A stretch of 11,449 bases of DNA. Source: an uncultured Eggerthellaceae bacterium (GTDB taxonomy: Bacteria; Actinomycetota; Coriobacteriia; Coriobacteriales; Eggerthellaceae). The notes below the pieces were generated by a model. That model was given only the letters and a program-made list of their open reading frames with translations, was not told the DNA's origin and did no database searches. The stretch is taken from assembly GCA_910588945.1 (NCBI GenBank), contig CAJUSF010000069.1:1-11449 (forward strand). Direction: 5' to 3'. The number at the start of each line of letters is the position of its first letter. The first letter of the stretch is position 1. Shown piece by piece: positions 1-7,210 of this stretch. The translations under genes and the position numbers were made by a program.

Positions 1-203
1 ACTTCGCTGCTTTACGTCCGCTTACATCTCTCCGCTTTGGCTTCAAACTTCAAAATCTGTGATGGCTTATATCACAGATTTTTCGTTCTGCAGAATCAGC
101 GGAGTAGATGCAAGCGGACGCGCACAACAAACAGTCCTTGTCGCTTCGCTCCTGCGGAGCTCGCTTTGTAAGCACCTCGGCAATCATTTCTAGGATGACA
201 AAA
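1..203 (-). repeat. Palindromic repeat C, copy 1 (left end cut by window), interrupted by element A1
   Basis: Bases 128-203 match 8635-8710 with three differences. Bases 1-11 correspond to the end of the left arm (compare 8624-8634 and 11318-11328). Between them lie 116 bases (12-127) holding palindrome A1, which are absent from copy C2. The right arm ctcggcaatcatttc (176-190) is the exact reverse complement of the left arm of copy C3 at 11301-11315. An inner hairpin, minus strand GCTCC-gca-GGAGC, is perfect in this copy. I assign the minus strand because mismatched pairs become G.U there. No protein is encoded. Confidence 0.8.
16..119 (-). repeat. Structured palindromic element A, copy 1
   Basis: The outer stem pairs 16-36 with 98-119, with one A.C pair (24/111) and one bulge (105). 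The inner hairpin is an 11-bp perfect stem (53-63 with 71-81) around the 7-nt loop 64-70. A short helix (45-48 with 85-88) lies between them. The internal-loop sequences GGCTT (39-43) and GAATC (93-97) recur at the same structural places in element B. A near-identical copy is at 11333-11436. Read on the minus strand the A.C pairs become G.U wobbles, so a minus-strand RNA, or a single-stranded DNA fold of that strand, is the likely functional form. I do not recognise it as a named RNA family. Confidence 0.8.
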
Positions 204-222
204 GCGGTGCGTGATGAAAAAC

Positions 223-251
223 GTGCGCATGGAGAGCGCATGCGCACCTAC
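223..251 (-). repeat. Hairpin repeat H, copy 1 (reverse orientation)
   Basis: A 9-bp perfect stem (223-231 with 239-247) encloses a 7-nt loop, and the conserved flank GTAGG appears reversed at 246-250. It is the only one of five H copies in this orientation. The other copies are at 8565, 8732, 11069 and 11260. Confidence 0.75.
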
Positions 252-288
252 GCTCGACCTACCGCATTACCTTCATAGGCGCGTGATC

Positions 289-319
289 TTGTGGCTCGGA
301 TGTGGCTATCACTTATAAT
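289..319 (+). promoter_or_regulatory. Candidate promoter of the membrane-protein gene
   Basis: A perfect TATAAT box lies at 314-319 with a weak upstream hexamer TTGTGG at 289-294 (19-bp spacing, longer than ideal). Transcription would begin near 326, exactly at an in-frame ATG. This argues against the upstream GTG at 302 as the start and for a leaderless message. Inferred from sequence only. Confidence 0.4.
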
Positions 320-325
320 TCAGAG

Positions 326-2053
326 ATGCTTACATCTCTTGTACATACAATGGTTCGTCGTGACTGGATTCTCGCAATTGCGCTGTCTGCAATCCTATCG
401 CTTTGCGGGGTGTTCGGAGCATCCTACGTGGCAGGTGCGGGCGAATCGGTGCTGGATCTCGCCTCAGCCATCTCGCTCGTATTTCTGTTCACGTTCGTTT
501 TTGTAGGCCTGTTCATCGTGGGCGACCTCCTCTTCGGACTCATCCTTAAACTCGAGGACAGCACAAGTCGCATAACAAGCCTTCTCGCCCGCATCACACC
601 GAGCTGGTCGCGCAAGAGCATTATCGTTTTCGCCGCGACCATGGGCGTGTTTTGGCTGCCATGGTTCGTCGCGAATTTCCCTGGATCGACGTATTGGGAC
701 ACTTACTATCAGATATTCCAGGTCTATCCCGAGAATCATCCGATCGCCATCATCCCGTGGTCGGATGTCTACAAAAAGACGCTCACCGATGCGTGGCTTG
801 TGGATCATCACCCAGTGCTCACCACAATGATCTACGGCGCGTTTGGCTGGGTGAGCGACCAGATCACAGGCAACTGGATGTCCGGTGTTTTCGCGTTTGT
901 ATGCATCCAAGGCATCGCCTACCTGTTCACATTTACGGCCGCATGCGCGTATATGCGCCGAGTAGGCTGTCCGACAGTCGTCGTTTTTCTCACGTATGCG
1001 TTTTTTGCGATCATGCCGTTCGTGTCGACGTGGTCGCTTTGTATGGTGAAAGACAGTCTGTTCGGGATCTTCTTCATCGGGTATTTTATGGCGCTGTTCG
1101 AAACGGTGCGTACACAAGGCGCCTTTCTCAGCCGCAAGCGCAATCTTGTGTTCTTCTGCCTGTTCGCGCTTATGCTTTGCCTCACGAAAAAGACCGGGCT
1201 GTTCGTGGTCATCCCGACGGCCATCTTTCTAGCGATAAAGCTGCGGAGAACAACCCGAGATGCGACAACTGGATCGTCCCCGATCGTCTGCCTTGCACCG
1301 GCCATCGTGAGCGTGGCGATCGCCGGACTGCTGCTTCCGCTTGTCGTCTTTCCCGCGCTAAACATCGCGCCGGGAGGCAAGCAGGAAGTTCTTGGACCGC
1401 TTTTCCAGCAGACCGCACGATATGTGGCCTATCACGAAGATGAGGTGACGGAGCAGGAACGCGAGGCGATCGACGGCGTGCTCGAGTATAGTCGCCTTGC
1501 CGAGGACTACCAATTCGATTTTGAGGACGCGGTGAAGTACCGGTTTAAGCTCGATGCCACCACCGAAGACATCATCGCGTATCTGAAGGTCTATGTGCAG
1601 CAGGGGATGAAGCATCCGGAGTCTTACGCGGCGGCATTCTGGGGGCTGGCCGGGTTCTACGTTGCGCCGACCGCGTTCATCAACATTCGGATGGTGACGG
1701 TCGACACGAAAATGGGCGACGGCGATGAAAAGCGTTATATGCTGTGGAACCCCGATGAACTCGACGGATTGCGCAACGGGCTCGATGATGCATACGGGGC
1801 GATCGCGCGCATTCCGGGACTGAATCTGCCGCTTCTCATAGTGACGTATGCGCTTTGGCTTCCGGCACTGCTTCTATATTGCATGGCTCGGCGGCAAGTG
1901 AAGGCGGCGGTGCTGTTCGTGCCGTTTTTAGTGCTGCTCGCCTTCTGTATGATCGCGCCAGTTTACGATGCGCGCTATGTCATTCCGATCTTTGACGGCG
2001 TGCCGCTTTTGGCCTGCGCGATCTTCTCTCTCCACAGAGCGAATGCGAAATGA
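326..2053 (+). CDS. Polytopic membrane protein, DUF6020/GT-C glycosyltransferase-like
   Basis: The 575-residue protein is dominated by hydrophobic helices: two near the N-terminus, one around the segment VFWLPWFVANF, and several through the middle and C-terminus. It therefore sits in the cytoplasmic membrane. After the third helix the extracytoplasmic loop reads PGSTYWDTYYQIFQ, then a polar stretch and DHHPVLTT. An acidic residue in the first large loop followed by a DHHP-type motif is the pattern I associate with DUF6020 and GT-C-fold glycosyltransferases that use lipid-linked sugars. A large soluble segment of roughly 120 residues (about 370-490) precedes the last helices. Start choice: the frame also opens at GTG 302 and ATG 350, but none has a good ribosome site, and a TATAAT box at 314-319 makes 302 unlikely; 350 remains possible. 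It is monocistronic in appearance, with a 106-bp gap before purE. A cell-envelope glycan role is inference; the substrate is unknown. Confidence 0.8.
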   Translation: MLTSLVHTMVRRDWILAIALSAILSLCGVFGASYVAGAGESVLDLASAISLVFLFTFVFVGLFIVGDLLFGLILKLEDSTSRITSLLARITPSWSRKSIIVFAATMGVFWLPWFVANFPGSTYWDTYYQIFQVYPENHPIAIIPWSDVYKKTLTDAWLVDHHPVLTTMIYGAFGWVSDQITGNWMSGVFAFVCIQGIAYLFTFTAACAYMRRVGCPTVVVFLTYAFFAIMPFVSTWSLCMVKDSLFGIFFIGYFMALFETVRTQGAFLSRKRNLVFFCLFALMLCLTKKTGLFVVIPTAIFLAIKLRRTTRDATTGSSPIVCLAPAIVSVAIAGLLLPLVVFPALNIAPGGKQEVLGPLFQQTARYVAYHEDEVTEQEREAIDGVLEYSRLAEDYQFDFEDAVKYRFKLDATTEDIIAYLKVYVQQGMKHPESYAAAFWGLAGFYVAPTAFINIRMVTVDTKMGDGDEKRYMLWNPDELDGLRNGLDDAYGAIARIPGLNLPLLIVTYALWLPALLLYCMARRQVKAAVLFVPFLVLLAFCMIAPVYDARYVIPIFDGVPLLACAIFSLHRANAK

Positions 2054-2075
2054 TCGATTGCTTCATCTAGCGGGT

Positions 2076-2122
2076 CGCCCTGTTGCGAACGATGCCCCTC
2101 TTTGACGGGCACAAACAGGGCG
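2076..2122. promoter_or_regulatory. Hairpin in the intergenic region before purE
   Basis: The outer stem cgccctgtt (2076-2084) pairs with aacagggcg (2114-2122). The inner stem tgccc (2093-2097) pairs with gggca (2107-2111). No T-run follows on either strand, so it is not a classical terminator. It overlaps the likely -35 box of purE. It may end transcription of the upstream gene or be a protein-binding site; the function is not determined. Confidence 0.4.
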
Positions 2123-2131
2123 CATGATGAT
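2102..2131 (+). promoter_or_regulatory. Candidate promoter of the purE-iorA-iorB-paaK operon
   Basis: A -35 hexamer TTGACG (2102-2107; 5 of 6 consensus bases) and -10 hexamer GATGAT (2126-2131; 4 of 6) are separated by 18 bp. Start of transcription would fall near 2138, giving a ~20-nt leader that contains the GAGAGG ribosome site (2148-2153). The -10 box overlaps a short palindrome, atgatatcat. Confidence 0.4.
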
Positions 2132-2159
2132 ATCATTGAACAAACAAGAGAGGTGTCTC

Positions 2160-2723
2160 ATGTCTGATCAAATTTCACAACTTACAAACAGTGAAACAAC
2201 CGACCCGAAGGGCGGCGAAAGTGTCCTGCAAAATCCACCTTTGGTGGGTGTCATCATGGGGTCGAAATCGGATCTTCCAGTAATGGAGGGCTGTACCGAC
2301 CAGCTCGATGCGATGGGCATTCCCTACGAGCTGAAAATCGCGAGCGCACATCGCAAACCGGCCGAGGTTCATGACTGGGCTAGCAGTGCTGCTGAGCGAG
2401 GGATGCAGGTTATCATTGCTGCTGCCGGAAAGGCTGCTCATCTAGGTGGAGTCGTTGCGGCATACACGCCGCTTCCGGTGATCGCGGTTCCGATGAAGAC
2501 GTCTGATCTCGGCGGCCTTGATTCTCTGCTCTCGATGGTTCAGATGCCGAGCGGGGTGCCCGTTGCATGTGTGGCTATCAACGGTGCGAAGAACGCCGCC
2601 ATTTTGGCTGCGCAGATCATCGGCGCAGGTGCCACTCCGGCGGGCGACGAGCTCGCAAGCGATTTTGCCAAGCACGCGCGCAAAGCGGTTGTCGATCTCA
2701 AAGAAGAAATGGCTGAGGCCTAA
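2160..2723 (+). CDS. purE: 5-(carboxyamino)imidazole ribonucleotide mutase (PurE), class I-like
   Basis: PurE moves the carboxyl group of N5-CAIR to give CAIR in cytosolic purine synthesis (class I), or carboxylates AIR directly with CO2 (class II). The 187-residue protein shows the nucleotide-binding GSKSD (34-38), SAHRKP (62-67) with the expected catalytic His, AAAGKAAHLGG (87-97) and GLDSLLSMVQMP (119-130). SAHR rather than SAHK favours class I. The common AGAGGAAHLPG segment is altered here, with Lys for Gly and Gly for Pro. A ~25-residue polar N-terminal extension precedes the core, which otherwise has normal length. ATG 2160 is chosen because GAGAGG (2148-2153) lies 6 nt upstream; the ATG at 2124 lacks such a site. 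It ends 3 bp before iorA, so it is co-transcribed with the aryl-pyruvate oxidoreductase genes. No purK is in the window. Confidence 0.93.
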   Translation: MSDQISQLTNSETTDPKGGESVLQNPPLVGVIMGSKSDLPVMEGCTDQLDAMGIPYELKIASAHRKPAEVHDWASSAAERGMQVIIAAAGKAAHLGGVVAAYTPLPVIAVPMKTSDLGGLDSLLSMVQMPSGVPVACVAINGAKNAAILAAQIIGAGATPAGDELASDFAKHARKAVVDLKEEMAEA

Positions 2724-2726
2724 AGC

Positions 2727-5700
2727 ATGGCAAAAAGGCTGCTGATGGGAAATGAGGCCTTCGCGCACGCTGCGCTGGAGGCAGGGGTGAACGTGGTCGC
2801 CGGATATCCCGGCACGCCTTCATCTGAGGTCATCGAAACGGTAGCCAGGCTCTACGAATCGGGTAAGGCCGAAGATATCTACGTCGAGTGGTCGTGCAAC
2901 GAGAAAGCGGCGCTCGAGGTGGCGGCGGCAGCATCGATGTCAGGAGCAAGGGCGCTCTTCACCTGCAAGCAGGTCGGCCTGAATGTGGCCAGCGATGCGT
3001 TGATGTCTCTCAACTACGTGGGCGTTCGCGGTGGTTTAGTGATTTTTGTAGCTGATGATCCGGGCCCCATCTCGTCGCAGACCGAACAGGATACACGTCG
3101 GTTTGCGGCATTTGCAAAGATACCAGTGCTTGATCCCGCCACGCCTGAACAGGGCTTTTTAATGATGAAGGAGGCCTTCAAGCTTTCCGAGCGCTACAGT
3201 ACGCCGGTTATCGTGCGCCCGACCACGCGTATCGATCACGCTTCAACTTTCTTTGAGGTGAAGCCGTATACGGTCGGCCGCCCCCTTCCGGAAGGCGAAT
3301 TCAAGCGCGATCCGAGCGAGTGGGTCATCTTCCCGAAGCGTTCGTACAGGGCTCATGGCGATATCAACAGGCGGCTGAATTCAATTGCGTACGATTTCAC
3401 ATACGACACGAATTTAAATAGGTTCAACAACGGTTTCGACAAAATTTCGGGGATGCCGGCGCGTCCACTTCCCGATCTTTCCACCGAACTCGGCAGCAGT
3501 CGCTCGTCGGGCGATGATATCTACGATTCCGATTACGCAGGCGAGCGCCCGAAGCTGGGCATCGTGTGTGGCGGCGTTTCCAGGCAGTATGCGCTGGAGG
3601 CGATCGAGCTTATCGAGCGTGAAGCGGAGGCGGTCGGGGCGCTTGTGCCGTCGTATCGGTTTTTGCAAATCGGCACTCCGTATCCTTTCCCGGGAAGGAT
3701 CGCGCGACGATTCTTGAAGGACCTGTCGGACGTTTTGGTGTTCGAGGAATTGGATTCGGTCATTGAGGAAGAGCTGTTGAAGGTGTCCGGTGTCAGCTTC
3801 CTTTCCCCTAACATCCATGGCAAACTCACGAACGAAGCGAACGATCGCGGCGAGAACTCTACGGAAGACACGGCGTTTCGTATCGCGGCGTTCTTCGACA
3901 GTTATAGCAAGCTCGACATTCGCGTGGCACAAAGCTACGGGGTGCAGCACATCCCGCTGATGCAGTTGGTCGAGCGGATCCTAGGGCCAAAGGCGCTGTT
4001 GTCTTACGGCAAGGAATTGCCGATGCGAGCGCCGGTTCTCTGTGCAGGTTGCCCGCATAGAGGCAGTTTCTATGCGATGAAACGTGCCGTGAAGAAGCTG
4101 CGGATTTCTCGCGAGGATGCGATCTTCTGTGGCGATATCGGTTGTTATACGCTTGGCAACGCCATGCCGCTTGATGCATGCGACACTTGCCTTTGTATGG
4201 GCGCGGGCATCACGATGGCGCAGGGTTTCAGCGTGACGAATTACGACAAGAAGTCGATCGCGTTTATCGGGGATTCAACGTTTTTTGCAAGCGGGATGAC
4301 GGGAATCGCGAACGCGGTCTACAACCAGCACGACATAACGATCTGCATTCTGGATAATTCGACTACCGCGATGACGGGGTCGCAGCCACACCCGGGAACG
4401 GGCGTCACTTTGATGGGCGCTCAGAGTCGGCCGATCGACATCGCCGGTGTGCTTCGTGCGCTCGGCGTGACATCGATCGTGGAGGTCGACCCGCTCGATG
4501 AGGCGGCCGCCGAGTCGGCATGCATCGAGTCGCTTCTCGAAGAGGCGCCCACGGCCATAATCTTCAAGAGCCCATGCGTGTGGCTGAGTCCGTTTGGATC
4601 GCCCGCGAAGGTGCATGTGAACGCATGCACGGGTTGCAAGAAATGCATCACCGAGATCGGGTGTCCGGCAATAGGGTTCGATCCGCAGGCCCAAGGCGCG
4701 AAGAGCAAAGATCGCGGACAGGCTGTGATCGATGAGAGCCAGTGCAACGGATGCGGACTGTGCTTGCAGGTTTGTCCGTTCAAGGCTATCGAGATACTCA
4801 CTCCGGAAGAAAAGGCGTTGTTCGAGAGTGCGCGGCGGGCTACCGTTTCGGGATCCGGCATTCCGGGTAGCGTGAGCTTTGCTGGTGGTAGTGCTGGCGC
4901 TGCGGGTGCGGGTGCTGCGAGTGCGGCGGGTGCGGTGACTTCCGCGGGTGCTGGTGTTGCTGGTGGTGAAAGCGATGATGCTTTGTTCCCAAGCGAAAGC
5001 GCTGCGGGCGAGATGTCGATGGCCGCAACGGCTGTTACGGAGGAAAAGCAGCGCGGCCTTATCGGAAGCGATGAGGATTCTGCCGAAGAGACGGATGAGC
5101 CGACCGAAGAAGTCGCGCAGGATATGCTTGAAATCGAGAATGCCTTCGAGCTTGATTCTGGGGCCTTGAACTTGGTTGATATGTACGGCACAGATTCGCT
5201 TGATAAGATTGCGAACGCCGAGATGCCGCGGGTTTCACGTGCAACATCGGGTGCGCTTTATGCCGATTCGTTCGTTGATGCCACGCTTGATGTGGAGATT
5301 CCCAGCTCAGAAGGGTATGTAAGCATTCCGCAAGACGATATTCCCGAAGATGCGATTCGTGTCGGAAATGGAATGGCGCGTCCTGTCGGGCGTAAGCGAC
5401 GTGTGCGGAAAAACGATGCCGATCAGGAAAGATTTGCATCACAAAGTAGATCTACCCGAGCGCGACGTGTTTCGCGGAGAGCCGACAAGGAAGCGGTGTC
5501 GAGAGTTGAGCAGGTTAAGCTCGAGGATCTCGATGAGAATTTTGACGGCTTGGTTGGTAATCTGATCGAGACGATGTCGGCCGATGGGTTTGAGGAGTAC
5601 TCGACCGCTGCGGCGGCATACAGTGCGGCGAAAGATGCGCTTGCTCGAGGATCGCAGGAGACGCAGAGTGCTGTCGGACAGTCGGAGGGCGACGATGCTA

Positions 5701-6548
5701 GTGGTGCGGTTGGGCTTGTGGGTGACGATGCGCAGTCGGATGCAGGTTCGCAGCATGATCCGTCGTATCGCTACTATATGAAAAACACTTCCTACCGAAG
5801 AAAGGCGCTGGCCTATGCGTCCGGGCAGGGATCGGCAACATCAGCTTCCGGGTTGATTGTTGAGTCTGCTATCGATGCGTCGGATCGCGACCTTTCGGAC
5901 GACTCTTCCGATAGAGAGCACCTTACAGGAGAGATCGATCTGACGCAGGATGATCAGAGTGTCGCGAATGCCTCTGACGGTGCGAGCGAAAGTGTATCGT
6001 CGTTGGATGATGCATCCGATCAGGGCAGCAATGATGATGCGATGGATGTGTTTGACGCGCTAAATCGCAGCGTCTACATCGAGGTAGACGACGGCGAAGA
6101 GGCGAGAATCGCAGCGGAGGTAGCCAAGGCGCAGCGACGCGTGGCGCGCGAGGAGGCCGCAAAGCGAGCGGCGGAGGTCGCTAAGCGTGAGGCCGAGGCT
6201 GCAAGACGCGAGGCCAAGCGTGAGGCCGCAAAGACGGTCCGGCTCGGAACGAATCTCATCGGTGATTCCAAGGCACAGGCCGACCGCGATGCGCTTCCTC
6301 GCGATTCTCGTGGCGCGGATACTCCCGATCTTCAAGAGGAACAGCAGGAGCCGAGTCGTCCAAGCGCGGTGATGGATCGCGCCGAGCGCGAGAAGATGCG
6401 CGCGAAGTATGCCCAGTATGCTCACTATTCTCCGACACAATATGCTTCGCATAATGAGGATGGCGGCATATCTTCAGAAGGGGACAGGCCGCAAAACAAT
6501 TCGGGCAAGCCTTCCGTCAAACAGTCGAGATGGGGTGGCCGAGGATGA
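2727..6548 (+). CDS. iorA: Indolepyruvate:ferredoxin oxidoreductase alpha subunit with a ~575-residue C-terminal extension
   Basis: IorA is the thiamine-diphosphate and iron-sulfur subunit that, with IorB, oxidatively decarboxylates indole-, phenyl- or hydroxyphenylpyruvate to the aryl-acetyl-CoA, reducing ferredoxin, or runs in reverse. The N-terminal pyrimidine-binding domain shows GYPGTPSSEV (~25-34). The diphosphate-binding domain shows CAGCPHRG (439-446), GDIGCYTLG (469-477) and GDSTFFASGMTG (515-526), with DNSTTAMTG further on. Two [4Fe-4S] motifs follow: CTGCKKC...C (634-646) and CNGCGLCLQVCP (673-684). A usual IorA ends soon after; this one runs to 1273 residues. The extension holds a Gly/Ala linker (~720-747), acidic Asp/Glu/Ser stretches, a basic patch (~888-921, 14 Lys/Arg in 34), Tyr-containing stretches, and an Ala/Arg/Lys/Glu helix likely to form a coiled coil (~1124-1172). 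The frame is continuous and its stop overlaps the iorB start (ATGA), so the extension is probably translated. Confidence 0.95.
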   Translation: MAKRLLMGNEAFAHAALEAGVNVVAGYPGTPSSEVIETVARLYESGKAEDIYVEWSCNEKAALEVAAAASMSGARALFTCKQVGLNVASDALMSLNYVGVRGGLVIFVADDPGPISSQTEQDTRRFAAFAKIPVLDPATPEQGFLMMKEAFKLSERYSTPVIVRPTTRIDHASTFFEVKPYTVGRPLPEGEFKRDPSEWVIFPKRSYRAHGDINRRLNSIAYDFTYDTNLNRFNNGFDKISGMPARPLPDLSTELGSSRSSGDDIYDSDYAGERPKLGIVCGGVSRQYALEAIELIEREAEAVGALVPSYRFLQIGTPYPFPGRIARRFLKDLSDVLVFEELDSVIEEELLKVSGVSFLSPNIHGKLTNEANDRGENSTEDTAFRIAAFFDSYSKLDIRVAQSYGVQHIPLMQLVERILGPKALLSYGKELPMRAPVLCAGCPHRGSFYAMKRAVKKLRISREDAIFCGDIGCYTLGNAMPLDACDTCLCMGAGITMAQGFSVTNYDKKSIAFIGDSTFFASGMTGIANAVYNQHDITICILDNSTTAMTGSQPHPGTGVTLMGAQSRPIDIAGVLRALGVTSIVEVDPLDEAAAESACIESLLEEAPTAIIFKSPCVWLSPFGSPAKVHVNACTGCKKCITEIGCPAIGFDPQAQGAKSKDRGQAVIDESQCNGCGLCLQVCPFKAIEILTPEEKALFESARRATVSGSGIPGSVSFAGGSAGAAGAGAASAAGAVTSAGAGVAGGESDDALFPSESAAGEMSMAATAVTEEKQRGLIGSDEDSAEETDEPTEEVAQDMLEIENAFELDSGALNLVDMYGTDSLDKIANAEMPRVSRATSGALYADSFVDATLDVEIPSSEGYVSIPQDDIPEDAIRVGNGMARPVGRKRRVRKNDADQERFASQSRSTRARRVSRRADKEAVSRVEQVKLEDLDENFDGLVGNLIETMSADGFEEYSTAAAAYSAAKDALARGSQETQSAVGQSEGDDASGAVGLVGDDAQSDAGSQHDPSYRYYMKNTSYRRKALAYASGQGSATSASGLIVESAIDASDRDLSDDSSDREHLTGEIDLTQDDQSVANASDGASESVSSLDDASDQGSNDDAMDVFDALNRSVYIEVDDGEEARIAAEVAKAQRRVAREEAAKRAAEVAKREAEAARREAKREAAKTVRLGTNLIGDSKAQADRDALPRDSRGADTPDLQEEQQEPSRPSAVMDRAEREKMRAKYAQYAHYSPTQYASHNEDGGISSEGDRPQNNSGKPSVKQSRWGGRG
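4824..6545 (+). other. Low-complexity C-terminal extension of IorA (coding region)
   Basis: This codes for residues ~700-1273 of IorA. I recognise no catalytic domain. The segments in order are: a Gly/Ala/Ser linker encoded by a G-rich run of gcgggtgc-like units, acidic low complexity, a strongly basic patch, a possibly helical stretch (VEQVKLEDLDENFDGLVGNL), a Tyr-containing motif (DPSYRYYMKNTSYRRKALAY), a second acidic Ser/Asp stretch, a charged Ala-rich helix of TolA-like composition, and a tail ending SRWGGRG. The alternation of acidic and basic blocks suggests a disordered scaffold or a partner-, RNA- or membrane-binding tail. The function is unknown. Confidence 0.85.
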
Positions 6549-7210
6549 TAAACATACTTCTAACAGGCGTCGGCGGACAGGGGACTGTGCTTGCCGCGAA
6601 GATATTGGCGCTTGCTGCCAGCACGAAGGGCTGGAAAGCGCGCACGGCCGAGACGATTGGCATGGCGCAGCGCGGCGGCAGTGTGATCTCGCATGTCCGG
6701 ATTGGAAACTTGGGAGAGGATGTGCATGCGCCGCTCGTGACTCAAGGGAGCGCCGATCTGATAATTGCGTTCGAGCCGGGTGAGGCGGCACGTGTGCTGC
6801 CCTACCTATCCAAGACTGGCACCATAGTTACCGCCACCACGACGGTCGAGCCCGTTTCGGCAGCCATTGGTGATGTGCCCTACGATGCAAAACAGATACT
6901 TGAGAACATCCAGCTTTCGCTCTACAACGCTATGGTGAAGAGCATTACGCGCGGAAAGACCCGCAAGCAGCTGCAATCGCGCCTAGTTCCTGTGAACGAC
7001 GCGGCGATTATCGCAAAGCTCGGCGGCAACCGTAAGGTGCTCAATTCGATCATGCTGGCCGTGGCTGTTTCGCAAAACGTTTTGCCGCTTTCGCTTGATG
7101 ATCTGACGGCGGCGGTATCAGCATGTGTTAAACCGCAGTTCGTCGAGATGAATATCAGAGCCATCGAAGCGGCTCTGGAAGGGGGAAGAAACAATGCAAA
7201 TGAAGCCTGA
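6545..7210 (+). CDS. iorB: Indolepyruvate:ferredoxin oxidoreductase beta subunit
   Basis: This 221-residue protein is of normal length for IorB, the gamma-domain-type subunit that completes the aryl-pyruvate:ferredoxin oxidoreductase with IorA in the cytosol. It begins MINILLTGVGGQG, the glycine-rich motif typical of the family (GVGGQG, residues 8-13), followed by ETIGMAQRGGSV (about 36-47), also characteristic. The start at 6545 is preferred because its ATG overlaps the iorA stop in an ATGA junction, implying coupled translation in a 1:1 complex; an in-frame ATG at 6530 would add five residues with no conserved match. No truncation or missing motif is seen. The substrate (indole-, phenyl- or hydroxyphenylpyruvate) cannot be fixed from sequence, but the adjacent paaK supports aryl substrates. 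Confidence 0.95.
   Translation: MINILLTGVGGQGTVLAAKILALAASTKGWKARTAETIGMAQRGGSVISHVRIGNLGEDVHAPLVTQGSADLIIAFEPGEAARVLPYLSKTGTIVTATTTVEPVSAAIGDVPYDAKQILENIQLSLYNAMVKSITRGKTRKQLQSRLVPVNDAAIIAKLGGNRKVLNSIMLAVAVSQNVLPLSLDDLTAAVSACVKPQFVEMNIRAIEAALEGGRNNANEA

Noticed and set aside
1..251. Insertion sequence or transposase remnant
   Set aside because: No transposase fragment is seen in any frame near the repeats. The palindromes could be non-autonomous mobile units, but that is kept as a hypothesis only.
302..325. GTG 302 as start of the membrane-protein gene
   Set aside because: It has no ribosome site, and a perfect TATAAT box lies within these first codons. ATG 326 or 350 is more likely.
464..1117. 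217-codon open frame on the minus strand inside the membrane-protein gene
   Set aside because: It is rich in Arg, His and Glu with no recognisable domain. The opposite strand codes for a coherent multi-helix membrane protein.
4421..5191. 256-codon open frame on the minus strand inside iorA
   Set aside because: Its Ser/Ala/Pro-rich low-complexity protein mirrors the biased codons of the plus-strand gene. The plus frame has clear TPP and [4Fe-4S] motifs across part of it and an unbroken continuation.
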